The notes beneath the pieces were generated by a model that was not told where the DNA came from, searched no databases, and saw only the letters and a program-made list of their open reading frames with translations. The translations under genes were made by a program, and so were the position numbers. A DNA stretch of 64,000 bases, from positions 32,790,908-32,854,907 of the forward strand of contig OV121083.1 in assembly GCA_921293015.1 (NCBI GenBank). The letters are read 5' to 3'. The stretch's first letter is position 1, and each line of letters begins with the position of its first letter. Source of the stretch: Phorcus lineatus. Lineage: Eukaryota > Mollusca > Gastropoda > Trochida > Trochidae. Below, piece after piece: positions 35,788-48,700 of this stretch.

Positions 35788-37467
35788 CAGGATCTGTTCA
35801 GTCTATTCACAGATAAAGGCACTCTAAGAAAACCCTTGGCATTATGGACCAAGTTGGGAAGAAACCAGGACTTACCAGTGATGATGAACCCATGAGGAGG
35901 AAACAGTCGTAAAACTCAAAGGGATGTTCTCCACTCTCGGTTAAGGAGTGTTGAAGCACGACAAGAATGAATTATTTCATTATTAAAAGCCATGGTCTTA
36001 TAGTAGATCCCCACAGTTCACATTACATTAAGTGGGTTGACTCAGGTGTCAGAGGGGCCTATTCAGAAGATAAACATACTGTGTGTGGAAACCAGATGCA
36101 TATAATGCAATTATAATAGCTCTAGACTTAAATTAAAAGTCAAACGCGTAGCATGTATTGTGCCTTGTAAATAACAATAATGATTCTTTAGTGAAAATGT
36201 CCGTCACACAAGAACTTTGGTACTATGAATTCTTGAGCGAAGTAAACAGAGCACTGTTTAACCAGATTATACGCCTTCTGACTTTTCACAGAAGCCAATC
36301 AGAATGGGTTATTTCATACAATTGGTAGAATTGACATTAGCAAACTTATGCAAGCAACAAATATTATGTCTGACTCCCTCTCTACCGTGACAGCGAGGCA
36401 GGGGAAATGCGACTTTCTTGGTGTTGTTTAACAGTGTGCAATTTTTAGAGTTAAACTAATAATTCTTGCTGTGAAAATATATCATTGGATCGTTTATAAG
36501 TCATTTAAAAGTTAAGAAGCAATTCAAGAAGCCAGTGAGTGTTTATGCCAGTGAGTAGGGATAAGTTAATGTGTTTGAATAAGCCAGTAGGAGTTGATAA
36601 GCCAATAAAAAGTGAACAAGCCAATAAAAATGGAAAAGCCAGTGTTAGTGAATAATCCACAGAGAGAGAATATTTCAGTCAGAGTGAATAGTCATTCATT
36701 GTGAATAAGACAATGAGTGTAATAGTGAATAAGTCGATAAAATTAAATAAGCCAGTGGGTGTGATTAAGCCAGTTTGTGCCAATTAGCCAGTGAGTGTTA
36801 TTAAACCAGTGAAAGTTAAGAAGAAATCAAAGTTAAGAAGCAGTGAAATTTTAAAAGCACATGGCTGTAAAAAGCAAGTGAACATTGATAAAAAGAAAGA
36901 ATTTGTGGAAGCCTTGAGGTATGTAATGATATTTATTGTATGAGATGACTACAATTGTCCATGTAAACATCTGCTATCACAGTGAAGTAGCCTCTACAGC
37001 GATCCGTTGTACAAACACGTCTACAGACAACACTCTACATTCATGCTAGCGAACTTTCAGTTGTTTGTCATGAAATAAATCTTTATATTTTGATGATGTT
37101 TTATATCATCCCTCTCCTTCTGTGTTGATGGCCTCCAGGTCAAAAGTCCATGTTTATCGTCAAACCGTTTCATCCACACTTGTACATCACTTTCATTTAA
37201 GAATGTTTCAACCTATGTTTATGTTTTTTGTTATGTTCCTTTTCCTGAAACAGAATGCAGCATTATATTAATGTAATGTTATTTACTTATACATAAACAG
37301 AAATATACTTGCTCAAGAATGTCGTGTAATTTTTGAAACTAGTGATAATGTTTTTTCACCAGAATCAGAGGGATTGACATGATTCTATTTGCTGTCATAT
37401 CATCCTAACATAAACATTGAACTATTTGTTTCAAATTGTAAATATCAGTAGATAGCAGTCCATAATA
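35788..37467. other. ARMC7 3' flank, no gene recognised
   Basis: This stretch follows the ARMC7 stop codon. Between about 36530 and 36840 short phrases such as gccagtgagtg, gtgaataag and gccaataaaa recur irregularly, a degenerate simple repeat. The final exon or exons of the SVEP1-like gene (minus strand) could lie here, but I could not identify one. Confidence 0.5.
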
Positions 37468-38122
37468 CTTGTTTGTGAGTGTATACATACTTATCACATT
37501 TTAATTGTGTGTGAGTGTTTCATACTTCTAACATAGTTGCGAGTGTATATATACTAATCACATATTTATTGTGTGAGTGTATACATACTTATCACATGTC
37601 TCTTGTGTGTGATTCTATAAATACTGATCACATGTTAATTGTATGAGAGTGTTTCATACTTCTAACATAAGTGTTTGTGAGTGTATATATACTAATCACA
37701 TGTCAATTGTGTGTGAGTGTTTACATACTTAACACAACTTAATTGTGTGTGAGTGTTTTATACTTCTAACATAACTGTTTGCGAGTGTATATATACTAAT
37801 CACATATTTTATTTTGTGAGTGTATACATACTTATCATATGTCAATTGTGTGAGAGTGTATACATACTTATCACATGTCAATTGTGTGTGAGTGTTTACA
37901 TACTTATCACATGTCAATTGTGTGTGAGTGTTTACATACTTATCACATGTCACTTGTGTGTGAGTGTTTACATACTTATCACATCTTAATTGTGTGTGAG
38001 TGTTTACATACTTCTAACATAACTGTTTGTGAGGTTATATATACTAATCACATATTTATTATGTGAGTGTATACATACTGATCACATGTTAATTGTGTGA
38101 GAGTGTATACATACTTATCACA
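37468..38122. repeat. Minisatellite, 36-bp unit, abutting an SVEP1-like splice donor
   Basis: About 18 copies of a unit like cttatcacatgtcaattgtg + tgtgagtgtttacata. On the minus strand each unit contains tgtgataagtatgta, which is the exon-intron junction of the SVEP1-like exon ending at 38115. The array therefore begins on the last coding bases of that exon. Unit variants differ at the spacer (gtcaattg, cttaattg, tttattg). Confidence 0.9.
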
Positions 38123-39729
38123 GAAAGGTGGTAGATAGGCCCTTGGACACTGACAGCGGTTTGGATATAGACATCTTCCTCCATTCTGACAAGGCTTGGA
38201 ACAAATTGCTGTGGAACAATTGCATTGGGTCAACATCTTAATATGTAGTCGCATCATTATTTTATCTTGAAAATAAACTTTTATCTCACTTTTTAACCAC
38301 AGATAGTTTATCATTACTATTCCTATATAAGATTCTATTGTCAGATGAAAGAATTAAGTGTTTGAACCATGCTTATTGTAGGAACTGTTGGAGAAATATT
38401 TTCTTTCCATAACTGTTAAGTTGAAAAAAATGCTAATTTTTTTTTTATAAAGGCTTGTAAAATAAGAAATTGAAAAAATTAAGTCAGAGTCTTGTTTTAG
38501 AATAATATTTTTTTTTCATATGAAATTCCTATATTGGAATATAAGGGATAAGTGTATGTAGACTAGCCTAGAATTTGCAGTACCCCCAAGATGCCATACA
38601 CCTTCCAAAAATAAATTGCATAAAGTAGACCTTAGTTTTGTAAATCTTGACCATTAATTTTGATCAAATTGGCTCGGTGCATCGATTAATATTGAAAGTT
38701 TGCTAACCGTGATGCCACCTCCACAAAACAATCCCATTCTTGAATACAATAAAAGGTAAAAGTCATCAACATCAGCAACACAAATTCCGATGAGTGTCAG
38801 AGCCAAAGGTTCTATTTCGCTTTCAGACCTTACACTGTAGAAGGTTTGTGGTCCTCTACAACCCTAATCTCATCAGATAGTGTACTGTGTGAAGGATGTG
38901 TTGATGAGCTCACCTGTCTGGCAGCGTGTGCCGGTGTAGCCCGGGGGACAGCTGCATTGGTACGGCGCTGCACATGAGCCTCCGTTCAGACACGGCAGGA
39001 TACACAGAGCTGCAGGGAGGACATACGAGTAAATGTAGATCTAAGTCATATGAAAACTTCAGCCATGCAGTTGGTTAAACTAAAATATAATAATACTTGA
39101 TAATGAAAATAATTGAGTGAGTGAGTGAGTTATTGTTTAACGCCGCTTGAGCAATATTTCAGCCATTAGCGGCGTGAAAATAATTGAACATTTACTTGTC
39201 CTCTCAGATATTAAAATACATTTAGTAATCACAGAAATATATGCATAAAAATAACTGGGATGAGAATCATTATTCAACCAAAGCATCGGGTCATTAAAAT
39301 CCATTTGTTCATATGACAATAACTATATATTTTAATCTCGGGCACATGGTTCTTTTTCTAGACCTACGTCATGATGCATTAGGTAATGGGATATAACTTT
39401 TTGTAAACTACTCATTATCAAGTAATATCAACCTTACTTTCTGAATGTTTTGAATGAAGTGTGACGATCCATGTTCGCTTCGCTAGGTTTTCATGGTCAA
39501 ATAAACCAGGGAGAAAACATCTTTATAAGAAGTTTAGCGTTTTCAGTTGTTCTCATGCAAATTTGATACATGCAATTCATCTTCATATTAATGAAAGTGT
39601 CTTCATATGAAAATTCTTCATATCATTACTTACGTATTTCGCATCTGATGCCACCATAGCCGGACATACATTTACATTTGTTGAGACCCACACACCGCCC
39701 TCCATTCTGGCATTCAAACTTGCACTGGA
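38115..39729 (-). CDS. SVEP1: SVEP1-like: three C-terminal EGF exons
   Basis: Exons 39634-39729, 38914-39009 and 38115-38208 each encode one compact six-Cys EGF module. Examples: [37 protein letters not shown] and [19 protein letters not shown]. None has the D-x-N/D-E calcium-binding start seen upstream. The last one ends PPFCDK and then meets a GTATGT donor at 38114. If the donor is not used, the frame continues into the minisatellite ([18 protein letters not shown]) and stops near 38048, so this may be the final exon. The intron 39730-40504 carries a 33-bp minisatellite; 39010-39633 carries a SINE-like repeat. Confidence 0.85.
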
Positions 39730-42700
39730 CTGTGGAAACAAAAACCCTTCCAAGTATTACCTTTTAAAAAGTGTACATCTGTGTGTTCTTAGTTGTCTAA
39801 TTGATGCACGAATCCTGTTTGTTAGTTTTTTAACTGATGCACGAATCCTGTTTGTTAGTTGTCTAACTGATGCACGAATCCTGTTTGTTAGTTGTCTAAC
39901 TGATGCACGAATCCAGTTTGTTAGTTGTCTAATTGATGCACGAATCCTGTTTGTTAGTTTTCTAACTGATGCACGAATCCTGTTTGTTAGTTGTCTAACT
40001 GATGCACGAATCCTGTTTGTTAGTTGTCTAACTGATGCACGAATCCTGTTTGTTAGATGTCTAACTGATGTATGAATCCTGTTTGTTAGATGTCTAACTG
40101 ATACATGAATCCTGTTTGTTAACTGTCTAACTATTGCACATATCCTGTTTGTTAGTTGTCTAACTGATGCATAAATTCTGTTTGTTAGTTGTCTAACTGA
40201 TACAAGAATCCTGTTTGTTAGTCGTCTAACTGATACTTTTTTTTATACATACACTTGCATCAGAGTTTGGCACCGGTTGGTGTACAAGAGACCTCTATTC
40301 ATATATTGATGGTTTTGAAAAGTGATAGGAATACAATTTGTGTTTTTTGAGCATGTTTAGGTCAGAACTATATATGAAAGTGACACGCCTCCGGAAATCA
40401 ACGTATCTTTTCACTAAAGTTCAGAGCAATTGTTTCATTGAAAACGTCCATTGGATTTGCTTAATCAACTAAGTGATAAACGAACTATACGTGCGGATAC
40501 ACACCCTGACAGCCGGCCTGTCCGTCCCACTGACCCGTGTCTGTGCACGTGAGTCTGGGCGGGATCCGGATAGGAGTGAGTCCAGGTCTGCACATGAACA
40601 TTACGTGGTCTCCAAAGAAGTAGGAGCGACCGATCAGCATCACGTTGACGACGTCTTGAACCTTTGGGCGGCCGCAGTACACCTCTGTTCAAGTAAAATT
40701 AATTCTTTCAGTAACTTCAACAGTTAAGGACATTTTGAATGGCTTTCTGGCTCAAAAATGTTCTCACAAAGCGAGGGACAATCAAACTTTTAGATATCTG
40801 GTAAATGTTTATTTCTCTGTAGACAAAATGGTTAACAATTTTGATACACATTATAATAAATGTAAATGGTGCATTGCAATAGAGTTCTTACGTGATAAGT
40901 AATCACCAGGCTTATTCAGTAAAAGTTACAGATATTGCCCTACTACGAATAAGAACCACAAGGAAAGCAACTTCTAAATTATCAATGATAACTTGATGAA
41001 CCCAGCAATTGATGTCATTAAAACTTTTGAACATGTCACCATCAATCGTTTTGTAATCAATGAAAGCGGCATCACGTCTCGGGAATCATATGGAGATATT
41101 TCATTATCATATTACTCAAAATTGTTGAACCTTAAAGATTAATGTAGATCTATTTGAGCACCATTAAACGTTTGACAATGGTAACATTACGGGCAACGCT
41201 CCGCGTCCACTGCGTGCAGCATGAAACAGCAGAAATCATAACATATCTACAGAAATTAGTGTTTATATCAAGATCACTGGTCATACTTTAATATAAAAAA
41301 ACAATGGTTGCCTTATCCAAATAACACCAAGTATGATGTATCGCTAACAATGATAATAAGTTTCCATTCAAAGCACTTTGTGTTGAATGTGACCAAACTT
41401 GCACGTGTTTCTTGGGAATTACCCAAATTGGACAAGATTAAGCATAATAATGTATAATCATAATGTATAGTCAGCGAACAACTTACATGAAGACTAGAAT
41501 ATGCGTGTAGCAATTGTCACAATAAGAAAAAAGTACAACTGGCAATTGAAATGAGACAAGAGTACCTAAGAGCACACTAATCCCTGCATTTTGCCCTTTT
41601 GCTGTACGTTAGATGCCCAGAATAGCAATGACTCGAGGGTTACGAATAAAGGGTCACACGTTTTCATCTTGATTCACATTAATGATAAGATGGCTTTTGA
41701 CTTACTTGGAAATAATGACCTCATCTGAATGGTTCGGTGAAAAGGGACACATACTTTAAAAAGCCAAATAATAAATAATCAAGGTTAAAGAAAAAATTCT
41801 ATCAACTTTTGCTTTCTGGAGTAAGTCTGCTCTTCTTTGTCATAAAGTAAAACCTTCAGGAGTAAACCTGAGAGGGGATGATTTCACAATAGTGAACACC
41901 CTACTGTCATTCTGACTTTGGGAAGTCGAACACTCTATGTCAAAGGCCGTATCTAAAATGATCATTGCAACATGCAAAACAAGCGTTAAGCGCATCATTG
42001 AAAGCATGTAAAAAGTTTCAGAACAAAAGATAAAAAATTGTGGGAGGAATTGATTTCACAAAACCGGTATTGTAATTCTAAATTTGTGAAGTCAAACGGT
42101 GTTAAGGAAGGGTTATAACTCTAAAAATATTTATCGCATCATGCGGAAAATACTATATGCTTATCACTGACAATTATCCAAAACATACGTTGATTTTCAG
42201 AAAGATTGATCAAAACTGTTGAAGGAGTTAATTTAAAAAACAGGTATCCGTTTTCGCGACGACCGGACGACCCCCACCCCTTCGATTTTCCTGCGTGGGT
42301 TTAAATCCTTGAGTTACTCAGCTATCCCATATATGTGGTTTTTGTAAACAGGTAAAATATCTGGACAAGTTCCACTCGCATATGCAGTCTTTTCTTCAAT
42401 TCTATGATGATTGTGATTTCACCATGGGATCCACACAGATCGGTCAAGCGTATTTTCAAACCGGGTTATAAAGGTATCCTATCGTTCTTATGAAAGTGAA
42501 TATTTTCTCCAATAGACGCTCTTTTTCAATGAACAGGCCTACAATAAACGTTTCAAAATACCGCAAATGTAAACGCCTTGTAAAATTCAAACATTTCGAA
42601 TGCTAATAAAACTATTGAGTAGATTTACGATAATTGTAAGCAGAGTTCAATAACATTTCTTGAACTATATAGATATCGAAATCTAACCTTTTCTAAGAAG

Positions 42701-45700
42701 TTATATTTTATTAATAATATATATCGATTATTAAAACAAAAAGAGTCCAATTTGAACCTGTTTCAATGAAAAAAAAAACAGTCTGCAGAGATGAAGCAAA
42801 TCTACAGTTAATAATCCTCGCTGAGAAATAGTACATAAGAGTTTGCTTTCTAGATCTTTGGCTTTTGGAGGAGAAGATGGAAATAGGTTTTATAATTGTG
42901 GCACTTATGACCCTTATCATAATTTCAGATCGAAAATAGTTTTTTAGCTTGTGACCTCTGTGGCTCTAATTAGGAGTCAACAACTAAAGGAGTTAAGATC
43001 CCTAATTGGCTATCGAGTCTGTACACAACATTTCATCTTTCTTGGCAATTTGTTCTAAAAACGATGAAAATTGGTTTTGCATAAAAACTGTGTGCAGCCT
43101 TCAGTGACGACTAACTTGCACAGCGTCCAGTTGGGGTAGACCACCGTCCCCCCTCGAGACAGACGGCAGAGAGGTCACCGATGGGTTGGTAGCCCGCTTC
43201 ACACGGCACAGCGGCGCGGTCACCCACCAGGTAACCAGGTGGAATCATCCCACTGTTCGGCAGCTCCACTCTTGCATCACAGAAGTTAGCAACTCCTGCA
43301 ACATACATGTATAACACATTTAATTCGATTGAATATACCCTAGCCTGTGAAAAGCTTTTACGTTATGCACTAGAGAACTTTATGCTTCAAAATAGGCCCA
43401 ATACCCTGGAGCGTTAAACTTCCGAACTATTCATTTGATACATTTCACAATCCTTTCTTCTATCAATACAGTGAACAAACATAGAAATAAATGTAGAGAA
43501 ATATCCACACACAGCCCTTGTTATGGTAAATATGAAGCATGCAGTACGTACGTCTGCACTCGCCGGGAGGGCGGGACCAGGACCCGTCCTGCTTACACGT
43601 GGAGGTCATGTTGCCCTCTGCCTGGTAGCCAGACACACACTCCAGGGAGAGGCTGTCTCCCCGTCTGTACCCGGAGGGAATTGGGCGGGTGTGCTCCTTG
43701 TCCACAGCCAAGTCGCACAGGTTGCTAAACACTGACAACCAGCAAATGGCGCATGTTAGGAAATGTAAAAAAGCTTTCTTTATGTTGAGCTTCAGTTGTG
43801 AAAGAATATATATTTGCAATTTCATTCACCTTGATATTTTTGATCAATAAAAAAAATATGAATCAATGAAACATATCCTATCTCTATATGCTGAAGTTAA
43901 AGTTCTTGTCACATACATGTTAAACGATAATTAATCAATGCACAATTTAAACGCAGCTCTCGTATTTATACAAGGATGTAATCTGGAGTTACTCAAATTT
44001 TAATATCCTAGAAAAGGTACATCTGAAGTTCTTGAGGTTGGCAGCAGGACTTAATATATCAACACCGAATTTTCTGGTGTATGGGGAAATTGGTAGGAAA
44101 CCACTTGACATTCTGATAGCTAAAAGAATGATAAACTTTTGGCATAAACAGATATCAGAAAACAATAAATTATCGTGTGACATGTTAACTTTAATCACTT
44201 CAGATGTATCTTGCAACTATCAATCACCATGGGTAAATCATATTGAATCAATACTAAACAATTGTGGGCTTTCATATGTACTCTTGTTACTAAAACTTTA
44301 CGATAGACAGTGGCTAGTGAATACCGTAGAGACGGTCCTAAGTAACCACTTTTATCAATCTTGGCAAAGTTCGGTTAATGACAGCTCAAAAGGATTCTAT
44401 TATAAATACCACAAAAAATGACCTGCTTTTGAAAATCTACCAAACCACATCACTTATCCCATACTTAAATTCATAACCACCAACCACAAATTACCTATTG
44501 AAAAAGGTCGCTGAAGTAATACACCTAAAGAAAACATAATTTTTAATTTATGTAATTCAACAGCTATTGCAGACGAATTTCACTATATTTTCCGTTGTAC
44601 AGCGCTAGATATCCAAAGAAACAACCTTTTACCAAGTGAATATGTCAATAAACCAAATTTTAACTCGTACCGACTACTTTTCTCCTCTAATAAAAGAAAA
44701 GAATTAAATCCCTTGCAACATTTATAAACATGGTAACAAGAAAAGTCTCATAACCTAATATTCTCTTCTTTGAATGTCCATTGATTTAATATTTGTTAGC
44801 AAAATCGTCATCTTGTCATATCATTTAATGTATTGTACCCTGTACTATATTCTCATACCACCATTGGTGGTCATGAATAATAAAGAATCTTGAATCTTGA
44901 TAATTCGAAACAAACTAAGGTGAACAATCTCATGCCTATCAAACAAAACATTCTTTTTCAGAAGGGATCCTCATTCAGGTACTTAATTACCATAATTATC
45001 TGTTTAATTTGCATTACGTCAGGTTGCAACTATTTTTTAAATTAAAATTTATACTTACAAAACAGTTTTATCATATGTCCAGACACCTATCGGCAAGCCT
45101 CTGTCACCCTAGCAGTTGCAGTGCAAACCAGGTAACTCTACTGTATGTGTGGTAGAGGCGAATTTGGGTTGTATTTCAGTAAAATCCTTATGGTTGTAAC
45201 ATATTTTTTCTCGTCCATGCGGCATGTTGAGAAATATTTTTAAGATGACGGATTGTCGGAAAGTTTCCTTCTGTTTGAATTTGTGGTGTTAAGTTGCTAC
45301 TCTGCATTTTTGCCTTTCATTTTGCTAATCTCATTTCTGTACATTACACCTTTTTTCAAGTGGTGAATAGTTTGGTCAGCCCGTAGCAAGCTGTAGTTGT
45401 TTACATGCTTTCATTTATAAGAAGGGGTGTTTTATTGGCTTGCATTCTTACATTTGCTTCGCTTTGATATTCGCCTCTGCTTTGTTATTGTGTACATTGT
45501 TGTCATGTTTACATATGCACTTTTCAATGTATTCCTTCCCTCCCAAATATTGAGATATTGCTTGCAGTCGTTCACACATCTTAAGGACTGCATGGCGGTC
45601 ATAACCCCTGCTGATGCACATAACCGCATAGTTCGACCTTAAGGTCCCCTTCCATATTGGTTTAACACAGGTCAGAAACAGGTTTGCCACTGCTTTGCTT

Positions 45701-48700
45701 GGGGTTTCCATTCCGACGCCGAAACCGGACACCTCCCGGTATTCCAGTTACTCAGTGAGGCCTATGCACCAGGCAGGTCCTCACAGACAAACCTCCACCT
45801 CCTCCCCTCTATTGACACTAAAGTAGTCAGGATGAAATTAGCCATAGTCTTGTGGTGGACGGATTTGGCACCTTTTCGAGGGTGTGGCGCTGGATCTGGT
45901 GCATATTCACGGACCCGACGGACGCCTTTGGTCTTGGGCCTTTGGGCACATCAATGTGTTACGACGCCTTCACGCTAGACTAGAAAGACAGGGTACTGTT
46001 GGCCTTCCCAACTGTCACTCTGATTACAAGGATCCTAACACAGTTATCGCTCTAGCCGGTTTGTCTCCTGGGTCCTGTTCCACAAAACACTAAGGTGACC
46101 TTAAGTCACTAAGGTAGCCTTAGTGCAATGTTAAATGATGGCACTAAGGTTAACCTTATTGTAAAGTTGTTTTGTGCAACGGCCCCCTGGTGCTACTAGC
46201 GCAAATCTGGACGGATCAGAGCTGGTTCCCGACGATCCTGGTGTACTTGGCACTACCTTCAGTTTGGCTTCCATTCTGACTCGACCTGAATCCAAGGATT
46301 CAGTGAAGCGTCTTCTGTCCAGAAGAGCGGTATTCATGCAAGATTTGCTGACACAAAACTGGCTTCGAAGAGGGAATCCACTAACGTTCAGTACAATAGT
46401 ACATGGGCCTGTTATGAGCTCTGGTGTGGCGATCAAGGAATTGGCGATCCCATTTCTAGTGTTTCTAGAGTTACCTGCCCTTGGTTTTCACTGCAGCCTC
46501 TATGGCGATAGGTGTTTGGACATACGTTTGCGTGTGATAGAAGTTTTGCAATACTTTAACAGTGATTTGACCTACCTATTGTGCAGGTGGGAGGCTGGTT
46601 GCTCCATCGCCCTGATGAAAGACATGTGAGTGTGGACTCGCCAGTCATAGAGAACCCATCTTCACACCCGAACTGCACCACGCTGTTGAAAAGGGTACTG
46701 CCAAAGGGGTCTCCTGCCAGCACCTCAGCATTGTCGGGTACAATCAATCTGCCGCAGTCGACAGCTTTTGGCAGAAAGTGTTTGAATGCTAGATTGTCAC
46801 AATGCTTTATGTGAATCGATTTCTACTGATGGTACTACAAACTGTTAATCAATACATTACTTCTTAATATGATCATTTGATGAGAATAAGTGTTTGAATC
46901 GTTATTAATGAAACAATTTTCTTATAGTTTTTTACAAGAGCGGCATGACTAAAGGATCTGTTATGCTTTTCCGTCTCTGCATTATACAAATAATTCTTAC
47001 GTGTGCATGTCTGTCCTCCACTACTCCATGTGCCGTCAGCCTCGCACCTGATCACCTCCTCACCAGCCAGGTTGAAACCCTCGTCACAGTAGTAGTGGAC
47101 CTCACCTCCATAGCTGAAGTCGGACCCACGGAAGAGAGCATCAGTGGATGGAATCCCACAGTTGACCTTGATGCAGATTTGCCCGGAAGTGCTCCAGGTT
47201 CCGTCCACCTGGCAAAGAGAGTGCCGGTCTCCGATGAGCGTGTACCCATACTCACAGTAGAACTCGAGCACACTGCCGTACGTGAACTCGTCTCCGTTAT
47301 AAGAAACATCTGTTAATGGTCTACCACAGTCAACTATTTGACAAGAAGGAGCCTCCCCCACCCACTGCCCATCTGCCCCACATGTCAGCTGGCGGTCTCC
47401 TTCCATGTAGTAACCCTCAGGGCACCTGTACTCAACCGTACCTCTGTAGAAGAAGTCAGAACCCGTGAAGACAGTGGTGGACGGTGGAACCCCACAACTC
47501 ACTCTCTCACAGATTGGCGCCTCCTCACTACTCCAGCTTCGGTTAGCCTGACATGTCAGGACTGCTTCTCCAACCATATTTGTACCGACTGGACAAGAGT
47601 AGGTGACTGAACTCTCGTATGTGAAGTCTGATCCACTGTAGTGAGGTCCGTCTGGAGGTGGTCCACAGTTTACCTTGTAGCAGTGTGGAGTTTCGCCACT
47701 CCAGGTTCCGTCAGCTTGACATTGGATTTCAGCACTGCCCTGTATGTCATAGCCAAGTGGGCAATTGTACAGAACCCTACCTCCGAATGTGAAATCAGAC
47801 CCAGTGAAGGCAACGTCTGCAGGAGGCCTGCCACATGTTTTCTTTTCACATGAGGGAAAGGACTCACTCCAAAGTCCTGTTTCCCTGCATGTCGCTTGAG
47901 CTGCACCAACAAGATCATAACCCTCTGAGCATGTGAAATAAATGGTTCCACGGAAGTAAAAGTCTGTCCCAGTGTACTCAACATCAGTTATGGGCTCTCC
48001 ACAAGAGATTTTACTGCACACCGGGGACTGACCACTCCATTTTCCACTCTCTTTACAAACACGGTTCAGTTCTCCAGATGAAAGCTTGTAGCCAGTGAAA
48101 CAGGAGTACATCGCTGTAGAATATAGAGTGGTGTCACTTACGGTTAGTGTAGAGTAGGACACTGCTTCAAGTGAACCACAGTCGACAGGTACACAGTCCA
48201 AATCCTTGTGTACAACCCATGACCCCATGTCACAAACAGCACGGGAGTCCCCTTGTAGTGTGTAGCCTGGATTGCATTCATAGGAAGCAACTTGAACAAG
48301 ACCTTGATATTCCACTGTCACAGATGCATGATCAAACACATGGGGAGGACCACACTCTATTTTCTCACAGCGTGCGAGTCTCCCTTCCCAGGCTCCAACT
48401 TCTCCACATTCAAGACTTTCTGATCCCACCAATTTGTATCCCGTGTTACACTCATATCTGATGGTGTCGCCAAATTCATAATTGTTACCAATGACGTGAG
48501 CGTGTCTTACAGCTGGTGGTCGCCCGCAATTCAGTGGCACACATGCAGGGTCTCTGTCCGACCACAATCCCTCTTCATCACATTGTCTTACTACATTTCC
48601 AACTATAGAATATCCAGGATTACAGAAGTAACTTATTTCATCTTCATACTGAAAGTTAGTCCCTGGTTCATCCCCGTTTGACATTGTAAAACCTCCATGA

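Noticed and set aside
35982..35987. ATTAAA as the definite ARMC7 poly(A) signal
   Set aside because: It is well placed, but the AT-rich flank makes such hexamers frequent. It is kept only as a possibility in the gene entry.
37468..38122. Open frames on both strands within the 36-bp array (for example CVSVYILITCQL repeats)
   Set aside because: Repeat unit length is a multiple of three, so any stop-free frame stays open. The periodic peptide is a by-product, except possibly the short readthrough from the adjoining exon.
46174..46629. 151-codon plus-strand frame
   Set aside because: It overlaps the DIRS-like scrap in a different frame and runs antisense into a CCP exon. No domain was recognised, so it is a chance frame.
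46873..47000. C-terminal tail [16 protein letters not shown] of the long frame
   Set aside because: It follows a GTAAGA donor at 47000 in correct phase with the next CCP exon, so it is intron.
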